From assembly GCF_001905665.1 (NCBI RefSeq), contig NZ_LIVX01000011.1:124001-188000 (forward strand): a DNA stretch of 64,000 nucleotides. Reading direction: 5' to 3'. Source of the DNA: Streptomyces sp. CB02261. Its GTDB lineage: Bacteria; Actinomycetota; Actinomycetes; Streptomycetales; Streptomycetaceae. Positions 29,807 to 39,223 of this stretch are shown one piece after another (position 1 is the first letter of the stretch; each line of letters begins with the position of its first letter). Below the pieces are notes generated by a model that was given only the letters and a program-made list of their open reading frames with translations, ran no database searches and was not told the DNA's origin. The position numbers and the translations under genes were made by a program.

Positions 29807-30286
29807 ATGTCTTCGCACCGGCCCTTCGGCCTGTCCGCCGCCGTGACGGCCGCCGTTCTGCTGCTGGCCGCCGCCGGCTGTTCCTCGACGGACGCCGCGG
29901 CGTCCGTCGAGGTCCCCCGTCCCCCGGCGGCGGAGGCCGCCTTCTGCCAGGCCCTGGCGAAGGAGCTTCCCGACACCGTGGCGGGGTTGGAACGGAGTGA
30001 CCCGGAGCCCGGCTCCGAGCTGACCGCCGGCTGGGGTGACGGTGCGATCGTACTGCGCTGCGGGGTGCCCCGGCCCGAAAAGATGAGCGATCCCAAGGCG
30101 CAGGGCATCGACGCGAACGGCGTGAACTGGATGCTGGAGCGACCGGAGGGCGGCGGGCCCCGTCTCACCTCGACGTATCGGAAGGCGTATGTCGAGGTGA
30201 CCCTCGACGAGCGGTTCGCGCACGACGTGACGCCGCTGGCCGATCTCGCCGATTCCGTACGGAAGACCGTGCCGCCGAGCCTCTGA
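29807..30286 (+). CDS. DUF3515 lipoprotein
   Basis: This 159-aa secreted lipoprotein has a signal peptide ending at a lipobox-like AAAGC with the modified Cys at about residue 25, then SSTDAAASVEVP. The DUF3515 region includes FCQALAKELPDTVAGLER, VLRCGVPRPEKM and a C-terminal PLADLADSVRKT. Start is ATG 29807; a GTG one codon earlier is also possible. A TACGCT hexamer 10 nt before the ATG may be the -10 of a nearly leaderless transcript. Function unknown. Confidence 0.85.
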   Translation: MSSHRPFGLSAAVTAAVLLLAAAGCSSTDAAASVEVPRPPAAEAAFCQALAKELPDTVAGLERSDPEPGSELTAGWGDGAIVLRCGVPRPEKMSDPKAQGIDANGVNWMLERPEGGGPRLTSTYRKAYVEVTLDERFAHDVTPLADLADSVRKTVPPSL

Positions 30287-30321
30287 GGGGCCGGGGCACG
30301 GTCTTTCCGGGTCGGCTCCGG

Positions 30322-31461
<1,140 letters not shown>

Positions 31462-31547
31462 ATCGCGATGAGCGTACCTTGCGACTCCCGAACGGCCGTG
31501 CGCCCCGCTGCGTGCCGGGCGCGTACGGCTCAGTGCGGGGGGCCCGC

Positions 31548-32549
31548 TCAGCGGCGCTCGGGCTTCGCGCTGCGTGACATCAGCTCCTTGAGGGCGACGA
31601 TCGGCGGCTTGCCCTCGTGGACGATCGAGACGACGGTCTCGGTGATGGGCATGTCGACGCCGTGGCGGCGGCCCAGATCCAGCACCGACTCGCAGGACTT
31701 GACGCCCTCGGCGGTCTGCTTGGTGGCCGCGATCGTCTCCTGGAGGGTCATGCCGCGGCCGAGGTTGGTGCCGAAGGTGTTGTTCCGGGAGAGCGGTGAG
31801 GAGCAGGTGGCGACGAGGTCGCCGAGGCCCGCGAGGCCGGAGAAGGTGAGCGGGTCGGCTCCCATGGCGAGGCCGAGCCGGGTGGTCTCGGCGAGGCCGC
31901 GGGTGATCAGCGTGGCCTTGGAGTTGTCGCCGAGGCCCATGCCGTTGGCGATGCCGACGGCGAGCCCGATGACGTTCTTGACGGCGCCGCCGAGTTCGCA
32001 GCCCACCACGTCGGTGTTGGTGTACGGGCGGAAGTACGGCGTCAGGCAGGCGGTCTGGAGCCGCTGGGCGACCGTCTCGTCGACGCAGGCGACGACGGCT
32101 GCGGCGGGCTGCCGGGCGGCGATCTCCTTGGCGAGGTTGGGGCCGGTGAGGACGGCCACGCGCTCGGCGGGCACGTCGGCGACCTCGGTGATCACCTCGC
32201 TCATGCGCTTGGCGGTGCCGAGTTCGACGCCCTTCATGAGGGAGACGTACACCGTGTCGGGCGCGAGCAGCGGAGTCCAGGCGGCGAGGTTGCCGCGGAG
32301 GGTCTGCGAGGGCACCGCGAGGACGGTGAAGTCGGCGTCGTGGGCGGCCTCGGCCGGGTCGGCGGTGGCCGTGACCCCGGCGGGGAGTTCGACCCCGGGC
32401 AGGTAGTCGGGGTTGGTCCGGGTGGCGTTGATCTCCTTGGCGAGTTCGGCGCGGCGGCCCCAGAGGCTCACCTCGCACCCCGCGTCGGCGAGCACCATCG
32501 CGAAGGCGGTGCCCCAGGATCCGTTGCCGAAGACAGCTGCCCTGGTCAC
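31548..32549 (-). CDS. gpsA: Glycerol-3-phosphate dehydrogenase [NAD(P)+]
   Basis: This 333-aa enzyme makes sn-glycerol-3-phosphate for phospholipids. The dinucleotide motif is AVFGNGSWGTAFAMVLA; further motifs are SLMKGVEL, LTGPNLAKEIAAR, GGAVKNVIGLAVGIANGMGL (catalytic Lys) and GDLVATCSSPLSRN. The GTG start overlaps the plsC stop by 4 bp. Pairing with plsC links substrate supply and first acyl transfer. Confidence 0.96.
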   Translation of the reverse strand: MTRAAVFGNGSWGTAFAMVLADAGCEVSLWGRRAELAKEINATRTNPDYLPGVELPAGVTATADPAEAAHDADFTVLAVPSQTLRGNLAAWTPLLAPDTVYVSLMKGVELGTAKRMSEVITEVADVPAERVAVLTGPNLAKEIAARQPAAAVVACVDETVAQRLQTACLTPYFRPYTNTDVVGCELGGAVKNVIGLAVGIANGMGLGDNSKATLITRGLAETTRLGLAMGADPLTFSGLAGLGDLVATCSSPLSRNNTFGTNLGRGMTLQETIAATKQTAEGVKSCESVLDLGRRHGVDMPITETVVSIVHEGKPPIVALKELMSRSAKPERR

Positions 32550-33298
32550 TTGGTGCCCCCCTCTGCCGCCTTGCGCCGCTGCTGGAGCCGGGCCTTGCGG
32601 TGGTCGTACGGTTCGGCGGGCGCCTGCTCGCCGCGGATCTGCTCCAGGAGGGCGGTGACGGCGGCCATGATGACCTCGGTCGCCTCGCGGAGCACCTCGG
32701 GCGTCGGCTCCAGACCGTGGAAACGCGAGAGGTCGACGGGCGGACCCGCCTGCACGGTCAGCGTCTTGCGGGGGAACAGCCGGAGCTTGTTCTCCTTGGC
32801 GTACGGCGGCATCGCCAGGTTGGCGCCCCACTGGGCCACCGGGATGACGGGGGCCTCGGTGAGCAGCGCGACGCGCGCGGCACCGGTCTTGCCCGCCATG
32901 GGCCACATGTCGGGGTCCCGGGTCAGGGTGCCCTCGGGGTAGAAGGCGACGCACTCGCCGCGCTCGATGGCGTCGACGGCGGCGCGGAACGCGTCGAGCG
33001 CGTTGGTCGTCTCGCGGTAGACGGGGATCTGGCCGGTGCCGCGCAGCATCATGCCGACGAAGGGGGCCTTGAAGAGGGCCGCCTTGGCGAGGAGGCGGGG
33101 GACGCGGCCGGTGTTGTACTGGTAATGCGCGTACGACAGCGGGTCCAGGTAGGAGTTGTGGTTGACCGCGGTGATGAATCCGCCGTCGGCCGGAATGTGC
33201 TCCATACCGCGCCAGTCCCGCTTGAACAGAACCACCAGGGGGGGCTTGGCGATGACCGCCGCGAGGCGGTACCAGAAGCCGATTCTGCGGCGGGGCAC
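32546..33298 (-). CDS. plsC: 1-acylglycerol-3-phosphate acyltransferase
   Basis: This 250-aa PlsC-family membrane-associated enzyme has the HX4D motif NHNSYLD near residue 48, FYPEGTLTRDPD as motif III and VIPVAQWGANLAMPP as motif IV. The start GTG at 33298 gives MPRRRIGFWYRLAAVIAKPP; reading further upstream overlaps the divergent cofC region. Overlap with gpsA indicates an operon. A basic Gln/Arg-rich C-terminus (RKARLQQRRKAAEG) may sit at the membrane. Confidence 0.93.
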   Translation of the reverse strand: MPRRRIGFWYRLAAVIAKPPLVVLFKRDWRGMEHIPADGGFITAVNHNSYLDPLSYAHYQYNTGRVPRLLAKAALFKAPFVGMMLRGTGQIPVYRETTNALDAFRAAVDAIERGECVAFYPEGTLTRDPDMWPMAGKTGAARVALLTEAPVIPVAQWGANLAMPPYAKENKLRLFPRKTLTVQAGPPVDLSRFHGLEPTPEVLREATEVIMAAVTALLEQIRGEQAPAEPYDHRKARLQQRRKAAEGGTK

Positions 33299-33425
33299 TC
33301 GGACACCTTTCTCCGGGACTGGCTGGCAGGGGGTCAAGTGTCGCCCCATGCTCCTGGTCTGTCGAGTGACACCGTACGCCCCGGGCCCTCCGGGAGAGCG
33401 CGTGGGCGGGACAGAATGGTCCCCG

Positions 33426-34109
33426 ATGAAACCGACGCACCCGAGGCACGCGAGGCGCCCGATACGCACGGACGCGGACGACGACTGGTCGCTGGTCGTG
33501 CCGCTGAAGCCGCTCGCCGTGGCGAAGAGCAGACTGGCCGCCGCGGCCGGGGCCCTGCTGCGCCCCCGGCTCGCGCTGGCGTTCGCGGAGGACACGGTGG
33601 GGGCGGTGCTGAACTGCGCGCGGGTACGGGATGTGGTGGTCGTCACGGACGATCCCGCGGCCGCCTCGGTCCTCGCCGCGCTGGGGGCGCGCATCGTTCC
33701 GGACGCCCCGGCGGCCGGGCTCAACGCGGCGCTGGCCCACGGGGTCGGCGCCGTGCGGGCCCGACGGCCCCGTGCGCGCGTGGCGGCGCTCAACGCGGAC
33801 CTGCCGGCGCTGCGGCCTGAGGAGCTGGGCCGGGTGCTCGACACGGCCCGGAAATTTCCGCGGGCATTTCTCGCGGATGCCGCCGAAATAGGTACGACAT
33901 TCCTCTCGGCGGCTCCGGGGGTGGAATTGGAACCGGCATTCGGAGGCCCGTCGAGGCTCCGGCATTTGTCATCGGGGGCGGTGGAAATCACGCTCAGCGG
34001 GGTCGATTCCGTACGCCGGGACGTGGACACCGGTGAGGATCTCGTGGCGGCCGGGGCGCTGGGGCTCGGCCCGCGGACGGCCGCCCGGTGGCTGTCGGCG
34101 GCCGGATAG
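33426..34109 (+). CDS. cofC: Phospholactate/phosphoenolpyruvate guanylyltransferase (coenzyme F420 synthesis)
   Basis: This 227-aa CofC (actinobacterial FbiD) enzyme guanylylates phosphoenolpyruvate or 2-phospholactate, the first committed step to coenzyme F420. It has WSLVVPLKPLAVAKSRLA, FAEDTVGAVLNCARVRDVVV, ALNADLPALRPEELGRVLD and FLADAAEIGTTFLSA. Start ATG 33426; little leader is visible. The other fbi genes are not in this window. A small OB-fold-like gene follows 10 bp later. Confidence 0.92.
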   Translation: MKPTHPRHARRPIRTDADDDWSLVVPLKPLAVAKSRLAAAAGALLRPRLALAFAEDTVGAVLNCARVRDVVVVTDDPAAASVLAALGARIVPDAPAAGLNAALAHGVGAVRARRPRARVAALNADLPALRPEELGRVLDTARKFPRAFLADAAEIGTTFLSAAPGVELEPAFGGPSRLRHLSSGAVEITLSGVDSVRRDVDTGEDLVAAGALGLGPRTAARWLSAAG

Positions 34110-34119
34110 GCTGCGGTCC

Positions 34120-34329
34120 ATGCAGGCGACCGCGTTCACGTACGACCCCGAGACCCGCAGCGGCAGTGTGCTGCTCGACGACGGCACCCCCGTGGAGTTC
34201 GGGACGGAGGCCTTCGAGGCCGGCGGGCTGCGGCTGCTGCGGCCGGGGCAGCGGGTGCGGATCGAGGTGGAGCCCGGCACGTCGGGGGCCGACGCCCGGA
34301 TCACCCTGGTGACGCTGCAGACCTTCTAG
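34120..34329 (+). CDS. Small cold-shock/OB-fold-like protein
   Basis: This 69-aa protein (MQATAFTYDPETRSGSVLLD at its start) has the strand pattern of a cold-shock-like OB fold: GSVLLDDGTPVEFGTEAF and LRPGQRVRIEVEPG. The RNP motifs of true CspA proteins are not evident, so nucleic-acid binding is uncertain. It begins 10 bp after the cofC stop and is probably co-transcribed. Confidence 0.7.
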   Translation: MQATAFTYDPETRSGSVLLDDGTPVEFGTEAFEAGGLRLLRPGQRVRIEVEPGTSGADARITLVTLQTF

Positions 34330-34350
34330 GGGGTGCCACGGACGCGCCGC

Positions 34351-34380
34351 GGGCCGGGCTCCCTGGGGGGAGCCCGGCCC
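34351..34380. terminator. Bidirectional terminator between the OB-like gene and hupS
   Basis: Thirteen-bp GC-rich arms (34351-34363 and 34368-34380) with a 4-nt loop lie between two convergent genes. Confidence 0.85.
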
Positions 34381-34401
34381 GGCGGGTGTCTACCGCTCGT
34401 C

Positions 34402-35109
34402 CTACTTCTTGGCGGCGGTCTTCTTGGCGGTCGTCTTGCGCGCCGTCGTCTTCTTGGCGGGCGCCTTCGTCGCCGTGGCCTTCTTCGCGGCCGGCGCGGT
34501 CTTCTTGGCCGTGGCCTTGGTCGCCTTCTTGGCGGCGGCGGCCGTGGTGGCCTTCTTGGCGGCGCCGTTCGCGGTCTTCTTCGCCGCGGTCGTGGTCGCC
34601 TTCTTGGCGGGGGTCGCCTTCTTGGCGGCCGCCGTGGTGGTCTTCTTCGCGGGGGTCGCCTTCGTGGCGGCGGCCGTGGTGGTCTTCTTCGCCGGGGTCG
34701 CCCTCTTCGCGGCGGCCTTCTTGGCGGTGGTCGCCCTCTTCGCGGCGGCCTTCTTCACCGTCGCGGAGGCACCACCGGTGAGGCTGCCCTTCGGGGCCTT
34801 CTTGACGGAGACCTCGCCGCCCTTGGGAAGCTTCTTCGAGCCGCTGACCAGGTCCTTGAAGCCCTGACCGGCACGGAAGCGCGGGACCGAGGTCTTCTTG
34901 ACCCGCACCCGCTCACCCGTCTGCGGGTTGCGGGCGTAGCGGGCCGGGCGGTCGACCTTCTCGAACGAGCCGAAACCCGTCACAGAGACCCGGTCACCGG
35001 CGACCACGGCACGCACGATGGCGTCGAGCACGTGGTCGACGGCTTCGGCGGCCTGCTGGCGACCGCCCATCTTGTCGGCAATCGCTTCTACGAGCTGCGC
35101 CTTGTTCAC
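34402..35109 (-). CDS. hupS: HU-family nucleoid protein with lysine/alanine-rich tail (HupS)
   Basis: This 235-aa protein has an N-terminal HU domain (residues 1-~95: MNKAQLVEAIADKMGGRQQA, VTGFGSFEKVDRPARYARNP and VKKTSVPRFRAGQGFKDLV) and a C-terminal histone-H1-like tail of Lys/Ala/Thr/Pro repeats such as TPAKKTTTAAAKKA. This two-domain form is the sporulation-associated HupS of Streptomyces. The tail is the source of the repetitive DNA at 34405-34760. Start GTG 35109 behind AAGGGG. Confidence 0.95.
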   Translation of the reverse strand: MNKAQLVEAIADKMGGRQQAAEAVDHVLDAIVRAVVAGDRVSVTGFGSFEKVDRPARYARNPQTGERVRVKKTSVPRFRAGQGFKDLVSGSKKLPKGGEVSVKKAPKGSLTGGASATVKKAAAKRATTAKKAAAKRATPAKKTTTAAATKATPAKKTTTAAAKKATPAKKATTTAAKKTANGAAKKATTAAAAKKATKATAKKTAPAAKKATATKAPAKKTTARKTTAKKTAAKK

Positions 35110-35160
35110 GTCTTCCCCTTCGGAGACATTGCCAGAACGAAAGTGTTCAAGCTTTTTCGC

Positions 35161-35189
35161 ACGTTAGGCATGTATATACCGCAAATCAA
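35161..35189 (-). promoter_or_regulatory. hupS promoter
   Basis: On the minus strand TTGATT (35184-35189) and TAACGT (35161-35166) are separated by 17 nt, about 50 bp before hupS, in an unusually AT-rich patch that includes TATATAC. Confidence 0.6.
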
Positions 35190-35252
35190 ACACGAAACGG
35201 TCTAATCACCCTAGTGCCGCAACGCGGAAGATCCGCTGCGGAGTTCTTGGTG

Positions 35253-35480
35253 TCAGTCGTCCTCTGGGAATCGGCCCTCGTCGAGGTCCTTCATCAACCG
35301 GTCCAGACGCGCTGCCGCGTCCTTGAGATCGTGCTTCGCCGCGGCCGTCACGACCAGCAGCTTCCGGGACAGCGCCATCCTTACGCCCTCCGGGACTTGC
35401 AGTGAGCGCACTCTTGTGTGCGCTTCCTTCAATCGGGCGGCGACTGCCTCGTAGAGCTCGAGTTGGCTGTCGCGTTCCAT
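35253..35480 (-). CDS. Conserved small alpha-helical protein
   Basis: This 75-aa protein starts MERDSQLELYEAVAARLKEA at ATG 35480 and is almost entirely helical and charged, with no membrane segment. I recognise it only as a conserved actinobacterial hypothetical. It lies between hupS and leuD, both on the same strand. The terminator after leuD separates it from leuCD, so it probably has its own promoter. Confidence 0.75.
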   Translation of the reverse strand: MERDSQLELYEAVAARLKEAHTRVRSLQVPEGVRMALSRKLLVVTAAAKHDLKDAAARLDRLMKDLDEGRFPEDD

Positions 35481-35532
35481 GCACCGATTGTGCCATCTAG
35501 GGCGAGTTGTCGCCCGACAGGGTCTCAACAAG

Positions 35533-35570
35533 CGACTGCGCCCCCCACCGGGAGGTGGGGGGCGCAGTCG
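35533..35570 (-). terminator. leuCD terminator
   Basis: Perfect 17-bp arms (35533-35549 and 35554-35570) with a 4-nt loop lie just after the leuD stop. Confidence 0.9.
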
Positions 35571-35584
35571 TGGAAAAGCGCTGC

Positions 35585-36178
35585 TCAGGCCGTAATTGTA
35601 CGGGGCTTGTGAGCCGGTCGCGCCGCCTCGTAGGCCGCGATGTCGCCTTCGTTCTGAAGGGTGAGGCTGATGTCGTCGAGGCCGTTCAGGAGCCGCCAGC
35701 GGGCGTTCTCGTCGAGCTCGAAGTCGGCGTCGATCCCGGCGGCCAGGACCTTGCGCCGCTCCAGGTCGACGGTGACCTCGGCGGTCGGGTCGGCCTCGGT
35801 CAGCTCCCAGAGCGCGTCCACCGTCTCCTGCGGCAGGACCACGGTCAGCAGGCCGTTCTTCAGCGAGTTGCCGCGGAAGATGTCGGCGAAGCGGGAGGAG
35901 ATGACCGTCTGGAAGCCGTAGTTCTGGAGCGCCCAGACGGCGTGCTCACGGGAGGAGCCGGTGCCGAAGTCGGGGCCGGCGACCAGGACCGAGGCACCCT
36001 GCCGCTCGGGGCGGTTGAGGATGAACTCGGAGTCCTTGCGCCAGGCCTCGAAGAGGCCGTCCTCGAAGCCGTCGCGGGTGACCTTCTTCAGCCAGTGCGC
36101 CGGGATGATCTGGTCGGTGTCGACGTTGCTGCGGCGCAGCGGGACGGCCCGGCCGGTGTGCGTGGTGAAAGCTTCCAT
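35585..36178 (-). CDS. leuD: 3-isopropylmalate dehydratase small subunit
   Basis: This 197-aa LeuD subunit of isopropylmalate isomerase (leucine synthesis) begins [20 protein letters not shown] and has the swivelling-domain motif [20 protein letters not shown]. It starts 6 bp after the leuC stop, so leuC and leuD form an operon. Confidence 0.97.
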   Translation of the reverse strand: MEAFTTHTGRAVPLRRSNVDTDQIIPAHWLKKVTRDGFEDGLFEAWRKDSEFILNRPERQGASVLVAGPDFGTGSSREHAVWALQNYGFQTVISSRFADIFRGNSLKNGLLTVVLPQETVDALWELTEADPTAEVTVDLERRKVLAAGIDADFELDENARWRLLNGLDDISLTLQNEGDIAAYEAARPAHKPRTITA

Positions 36179-36184
36179 GGTTCC

Positions 36185-37609
36185 TCAGACCCCCGCGGTG
36201 GTGGCGACGTCGGACAGATCGGCCGGGGAGGCCAGATGGCCCAGGACGGCGGTGGCGGCGGCGACCTGGGGCGAGACCAGGTGGGTCCGGCCGCCCTTGC
36301 CCTGCCGGCCCTCGAAGTTGCGGTTGGAGGTGGACGCGGAGCGCTCACCGGGCGCCAGTTGGTCGGGGTTCATGCCCAGGCACATCGAGCAGCCCGCGTG
36401 CCGCCATTCGGCGCCGGCCTCCTTGAAGACCTTGTCCAGGCCCTCCTCGACGGCCTGCAGGGCGACCCGGACCGAGCCGGGGACGACCAGCATGCGGACC
36501 CCGTCGGCGACCTTGCGGCCCTCCAGCAGACCGGCCGCGTTGCGCAGGTCCTCGATACGGCCGTTGGTGCAGGAGCCTACGAAGACGGTGTCGACCTTGA
36601 TGTCGCGCAGCGGCTGCCCGGCGGTCAACCCCATGTACTCCAGGGCCTTTTCGGCGGCGAGGCGCTCCGAGGCGTCTTCGTACGAAGCGGGGTCGGGGAC
36701 GTTCGCCGAAAGCGGCGCGCCCTGGCCCGGGTTGGTACCCCAGGTGACGAACGGGGCCAGCGAGGCGGCGTCGATGACGACCTCGGCGTCGAAGACCGCG
36801 TCCTCGTCGGACCTCAGGGTGCTCCAGTACGCGACGGCGGCGTCCCAGTCCTCGCCCTCGGGGGCGTGGTCACGGCCCTTGAGGTAGGCGAAGGTGGTCT
36901 CGTCGGGGGCGATCATGCCCGCGCGGGCGCCGGCCTCGATCGACATGTTGCAGATGGTCATCCGGGCCTCCATCGAGAGCTTCTCGATGGCGGAGCCGCG
37001 GTACTCCAGGATGTAGCCCTGACCGCCGCCGGTGCCGATCTTGGCGATGATCGCCAGGATCAGGTCCTTGGCCGTGACGTCCTCGGGCAGCTCGCCGTCG
37101 ACGGTGATGGCCATCGTCTTCGGGCGGGCCAGCGGCAGCGTCTGGGTGGCGAGCACGTGCTCGACCTGGCTGGTGCCGATGCCGAACGCGAGAGCGCCGA
37201 AGGCGCCGTGCGTGGAGGTGTGCGAGTCGCCGCAGACCACGGTGGTGCCGGGCTGGGTCAGGCCCAGCTGCGGTCCCACGACGTGGACGACGCCCTGCTC
37301 GACGTCGCCCAGCGGGTGCAGCCGGACGCCGAACTCGGCACAGTTCTTGCGGAGGGTCTCCAGCTGGGCCCGGGAGACCGGGTCCGCGATGGGCTTGTCG
37401 ATGTCGAGGGTCGGGGTGTTGTGGTCCTCGGTGGCGATGGTGAGGTCGAGGCGCCGCACCTGCCGGCCGTTCTGGCGGAGGCCGTCGAAGGCCTGCGGGC
37501 TGGTCACCTCGTGCAGCAGGTGCAGATCGATGAAGAGAAGGTCGGGCTCGCCCTCGGCGCGCCGGACGACATGGTCGTCCCAGACCTTCTCCGCGAGTGT
37601 CCTACCCAT
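36185..37609 (-). CDS. leuC: 3-isopropylmalate dehydratase large subunit
   Basis: This 474-aa aconitase-family subunit binds a [4Fe-4S] cluster through the Cys of [12 protein letters not shown] and the CSMCLGMN pair. Other motifs are [20 protein letters not shown] and the [19 protein letters not shown] block. ATG 37609 ([13 protein letters not shown]) follows GAGGGA; upstream in-frame codons are not supported. It is divergent from ndgR. Confidence 0.97.
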   Translation of the reverse strand: MGRTLAEKVWDDHVVRRAEGEPDLLFIDLHLLHEVTSPQAFDGLRQNGRQVRRLDLTIATEDHNTPTLDIDKPIADPVSRAQLETLRKNCAEFGVRLHPLGDVEQGVVHVVGPQLGLTQPGTTVVCGDSHTSTHGAFGALAFGIGTSQVEHVLATQTLPLARPKTMAITVDGELPEDVTAKDLILAIIAKIGTGGGQGYILEYRGSAIEKLSMEARMTICNMSIEAGARAGMIAPDETTFAYLKGRDHAPEGEDWDAAVAYWSTLRSDEDAVFDAEVVIDAASLAPFVTWGTNPGQGAPLSANVPDPASYEDASERLAAEKALEYMGLTAGQPLRDIKVDTVFVGSCTNGRIEDLRNAAGLLEGRKVADGVRMLVVPGSVRVALQAVEEGLDKVFKEAGAEWRHAGCSMCLGMNPDQLAPGERSASTSNRNFEGRQGKGGRTHLVSPQVAAATAVLGHLASPADLSDVATTAGV

Positions 37610-37692
37610 CGCTTTCCCTCCGGCCGACGTCTTCGCCGGCACAACTAGAGACCCGTTTCGCGGGCCGTTGTGCGGCCGCCTCACCAGAGTGA

Positions 37693-37740
37693 CAAGTTCC
37701 GCAGGAAATTGAACTTGCGTTTCACAGAGTGAGACGTGAA
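37693..37740. promoter_or_regulatory. Inverted-repeat operators in the leuC-ndgR gap
   Basis: CAAGTTC (37693-37699) and GAACTTG (37711-37717) form a perfect inverted repeat with an 11-nt centre. TTCAC (37721-37725) and GTGAA (37736-37740) form another with a 10-nt centre, just before the ndgR ATG at 37750. CAGAGTGA occurs twice as a direct repeat (near 37685 and 37723). Position suggests control of both leuCD and ndgR, plausibly by NdgR itself. Confidence 0.6.
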
Positions 37741-37749
37741 TATCGTTGC

Positions 37750-38466
37750 ATGGACAACTCTAGCGGCGTAGGCGTTCTCGACAAGGCAGCCCTTGTCCTG
37801 AGCGCCCTGGAGTCCGGTCCGGCCACCCTCGCAGGACTGGTCGCGGCGACGGGACTCGCACGACCCACGGCACATCGTCTCGCCGTGGCACTGGAACACC
37901 ACCGGATGGTGGCCCGTGACATGCAGGGCCGGTTCATCCTCGGACCGCGGCTGGCGGAGCTCGCCGCCGCGGCCGGCGAGGACCGCCTGCTCGCGACCGC
38001 GGGCCCGGTTCTGACGCATCTGCGCGATGTGACCGGCGAGAGCGCCCAGCTCTACCGCCGCCAGGGCGACATGCGCATCTGCGTGGCGGCCGCCGAGCGT
38101 CTCTCGGGCCTGCGGGACACCGTCCCGGTCGGCTCGACGCTGACGATGAAGGCGGGCTCCTCGGCGCAGATCCTGATGGCCTGGGAGGAGCCCGAGCGGC
38201 TGCACCGCGGGCTCCAGGGCGCCCGCTTCACGGCGACGGCCCTGTCGGGCGTACGGCGCCGCGGCTGGGCCCAGTCGATCGGCGAGCGGGAGCCCGGCGT
38301 CGCGTCCGTCTCCGCGCCCGTACGCGGCCCGTCGAACCGTGTCGTGGCCGCCGTGTCGGTCTCCGGGCCGATCGAGCGTCTGACGCGCCACCCGGGCCGT
38401 ATGCACGCCCAGGCGGTCATCGACGCGGCCGCCCGTCTCTCCGAGGCCCTCCGCCGCACCGGCTGA
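37750..38466 (+). CDS. ndgR: IclR-family regulator NdgR
   Basis: This 238-aa regulator has an N-terminal winged HTH ([20 protein letters not shown]) and an IclR effector domain ([55 protein letters not shown]). Divergence from leuCD is the hallmark of actinobacterial NdgR/LtbR, which controls leucine and other amino-acid genes. The ATG has no ribosome-binding site and a TATCGT hexamer lies 9 nt before it, so the transcript may be leaderless. Confidence 0.93.
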   Translation: MDNSSGVGVLDKAALVLSALESGPATLAGLVAATGLARPTAHRLAVALEHHRMVARDMQGRFILGPRLAELAAAAGEDRLLATAGPVLTHLRDVTGESAQLYRRQGDMRICVAAAERLSGLRDTVPVGSTLTMKAGSSAQILMAWEEPERLHRGLQGARFTATALSGVRRRGWAQSIGEREPGVASVSAPVRGPSNRVVAAVSVSGPIERLTRHPGRMHAQAVIDAAARLSEALRRTG

Positions 38467-38490
38467 CGCTCTCCCTCTGTTCCGTACGTC

Positions 38491-38526
38491 CCGGCCCACC
38501 GCTTCAACGCCGCAGCGGTGGGCCGG
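38491..38526 (+). terminator. ndgR terminator
   Basis: Perfect 13-bp arms (38491-38503 and 38514-38526) lie 25 bp after the ndgR stop. Confidence 0.85.
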
Positions 38527-38551
38527 AGTTGTGCGTACGGTGCCGAACAGC

Positions 38552-38585
38552 GAAGAAGCCCTCCCCCGAAGGGAAGGGCTTCTTC
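38552..38585 (-). terminator. Terminator at the end of the tRNA cluster
   Basis: A near-perfect hairpin (GAAGAAGCCCTCCC against GGGAAGGGCTTCTTC) sits 7 bp beyond the last tRNA-Glu on the minus strand. Confidence 0.8.
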
Positions 38586-38591
38586 ATCGCG

Positions 38592-38664
38592 TACCCCCGA
38601 CCGGATTCGAACCGGCGCTACCGCCTTGAGAGGGCGGCGTGCTAGGCCGCTACACAACGGGGGC
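38592..38664 (-). tRNA. tRNA-Glu (CUC)
   Basis: A 73-nt cloverleaf on the minus strand with acceptor GCCCCCG/CGGGGGT, anticodon stem CCGCC/GGCGG, anticodon CTC in loop CTCTCAA, and T-arm GCCGGTTCGAATCCGGT. CCA is not encoded. The gene is identical to the other two tRNA-Glu copies in the cluster. Confidence 0.97.
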
Positions 38665-38703
38665 CCTGCGGATCAGATCCGCGGTGCAGATGAGCTCTGC
38701 GAG

Positions 38704-38775
38704 CTGGCCTACCTGGACTCGAACCAAGAATGACGGTACCAGAAACCGTAGTGTTGCCAATTACACCATAGGCCA
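38704..38775 (-). tRNA. tRNA-Gln (CUG)
   Basis: A 72-nt cloverleaf with acceptor TGGCCTA/TAGGCCA, discriminator G, anticodon stem ACGGT/ACCGT fully paired, and anticodon CTG in loop TTCTGGT. CCA is not encoded. Confidence 0.96.
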
Positions 38776-38789
38776 TGGTGGTTACACCG

Positions 38790-38862
38790 TACCCCCGACC
38801 GGATTCGAACCGGCGCTACCGCCTTGAGAGGGCGGCGTGCTAGGCCGCTACACAACGGGGGC
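38790..38862 (-). tRNA. tRNA-Glu (CUC)
   Basis: Second identical 73-nt tRNA-Glu copy, anticodon CTC. Confidence 0.97.
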
Positions 38863-38946
38863 CCTAGCGATCCCACCCGGCCGGAGCCGGGTGATGTCAC
38901 CGTAGATCCACCGGGAGCTACCCAAGTGATCTACAGGATGGATCTG

Positions 38947-39019
38947 TACCCCCGACCGGATTCGAACCGGCGCTACCGCCTTGAGAGGGCGGCGTGCTAG
39001 GCCGCTACACAACGGGGGC
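38947..39019 (-). tRNA. tRNA-Glu (CUC)
   Basis: Third identical 73-nt tRNA-Glu copy, anticodon CTC. Confidence 0.97.
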
Positions 39020-39060
39020 TTTGTGGATGCCATCCACGATTGCAGATAAAGCTCTGCGAG

Positions 39061-39132
39061 CTGGCCTACCTGGACTCGAACCAAGACTAACGGAACCAGA
39101 AACCGTCGTGCTGCCAATTACACCATAGGCCA
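39061..39132 (-). tRNA. tRNA-Gln (CUG)
   Basis: A 72-nt cloverleaf with the same acceptor stem as the other tRNA-Gln and anticodon CTG in loop TTCTGGT. The pair closing the anticodon loop is T-T here (stem ACGGT/TCCGT) where the other copy has T-A. It is first in the cluster on the minus strand. Confidence 0.95.
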
Positions 39133-39223
39133 CCGGGGCAATGTCCCCACCAGGGGGATCTTGCTCGGCTTGCGCTTTCGGGTTCTTGCCTTTCGGCTTG
39201 TTCCCCTCGGCGCAGGAAGAACA

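Noticed and set aside
34405-34760. Short-period repeat resembling a CRISPR or satellite
   Set aside because: It is the coding DNA of the HupS Lys/Ala tail; there are no spacers of constant length.
38592-39132. Integration site (att) in the tRNA cluster
   Set aside because: No integrase gene nearby and no displaced tRNA 3' end repeats other than the complete tRNA copies.
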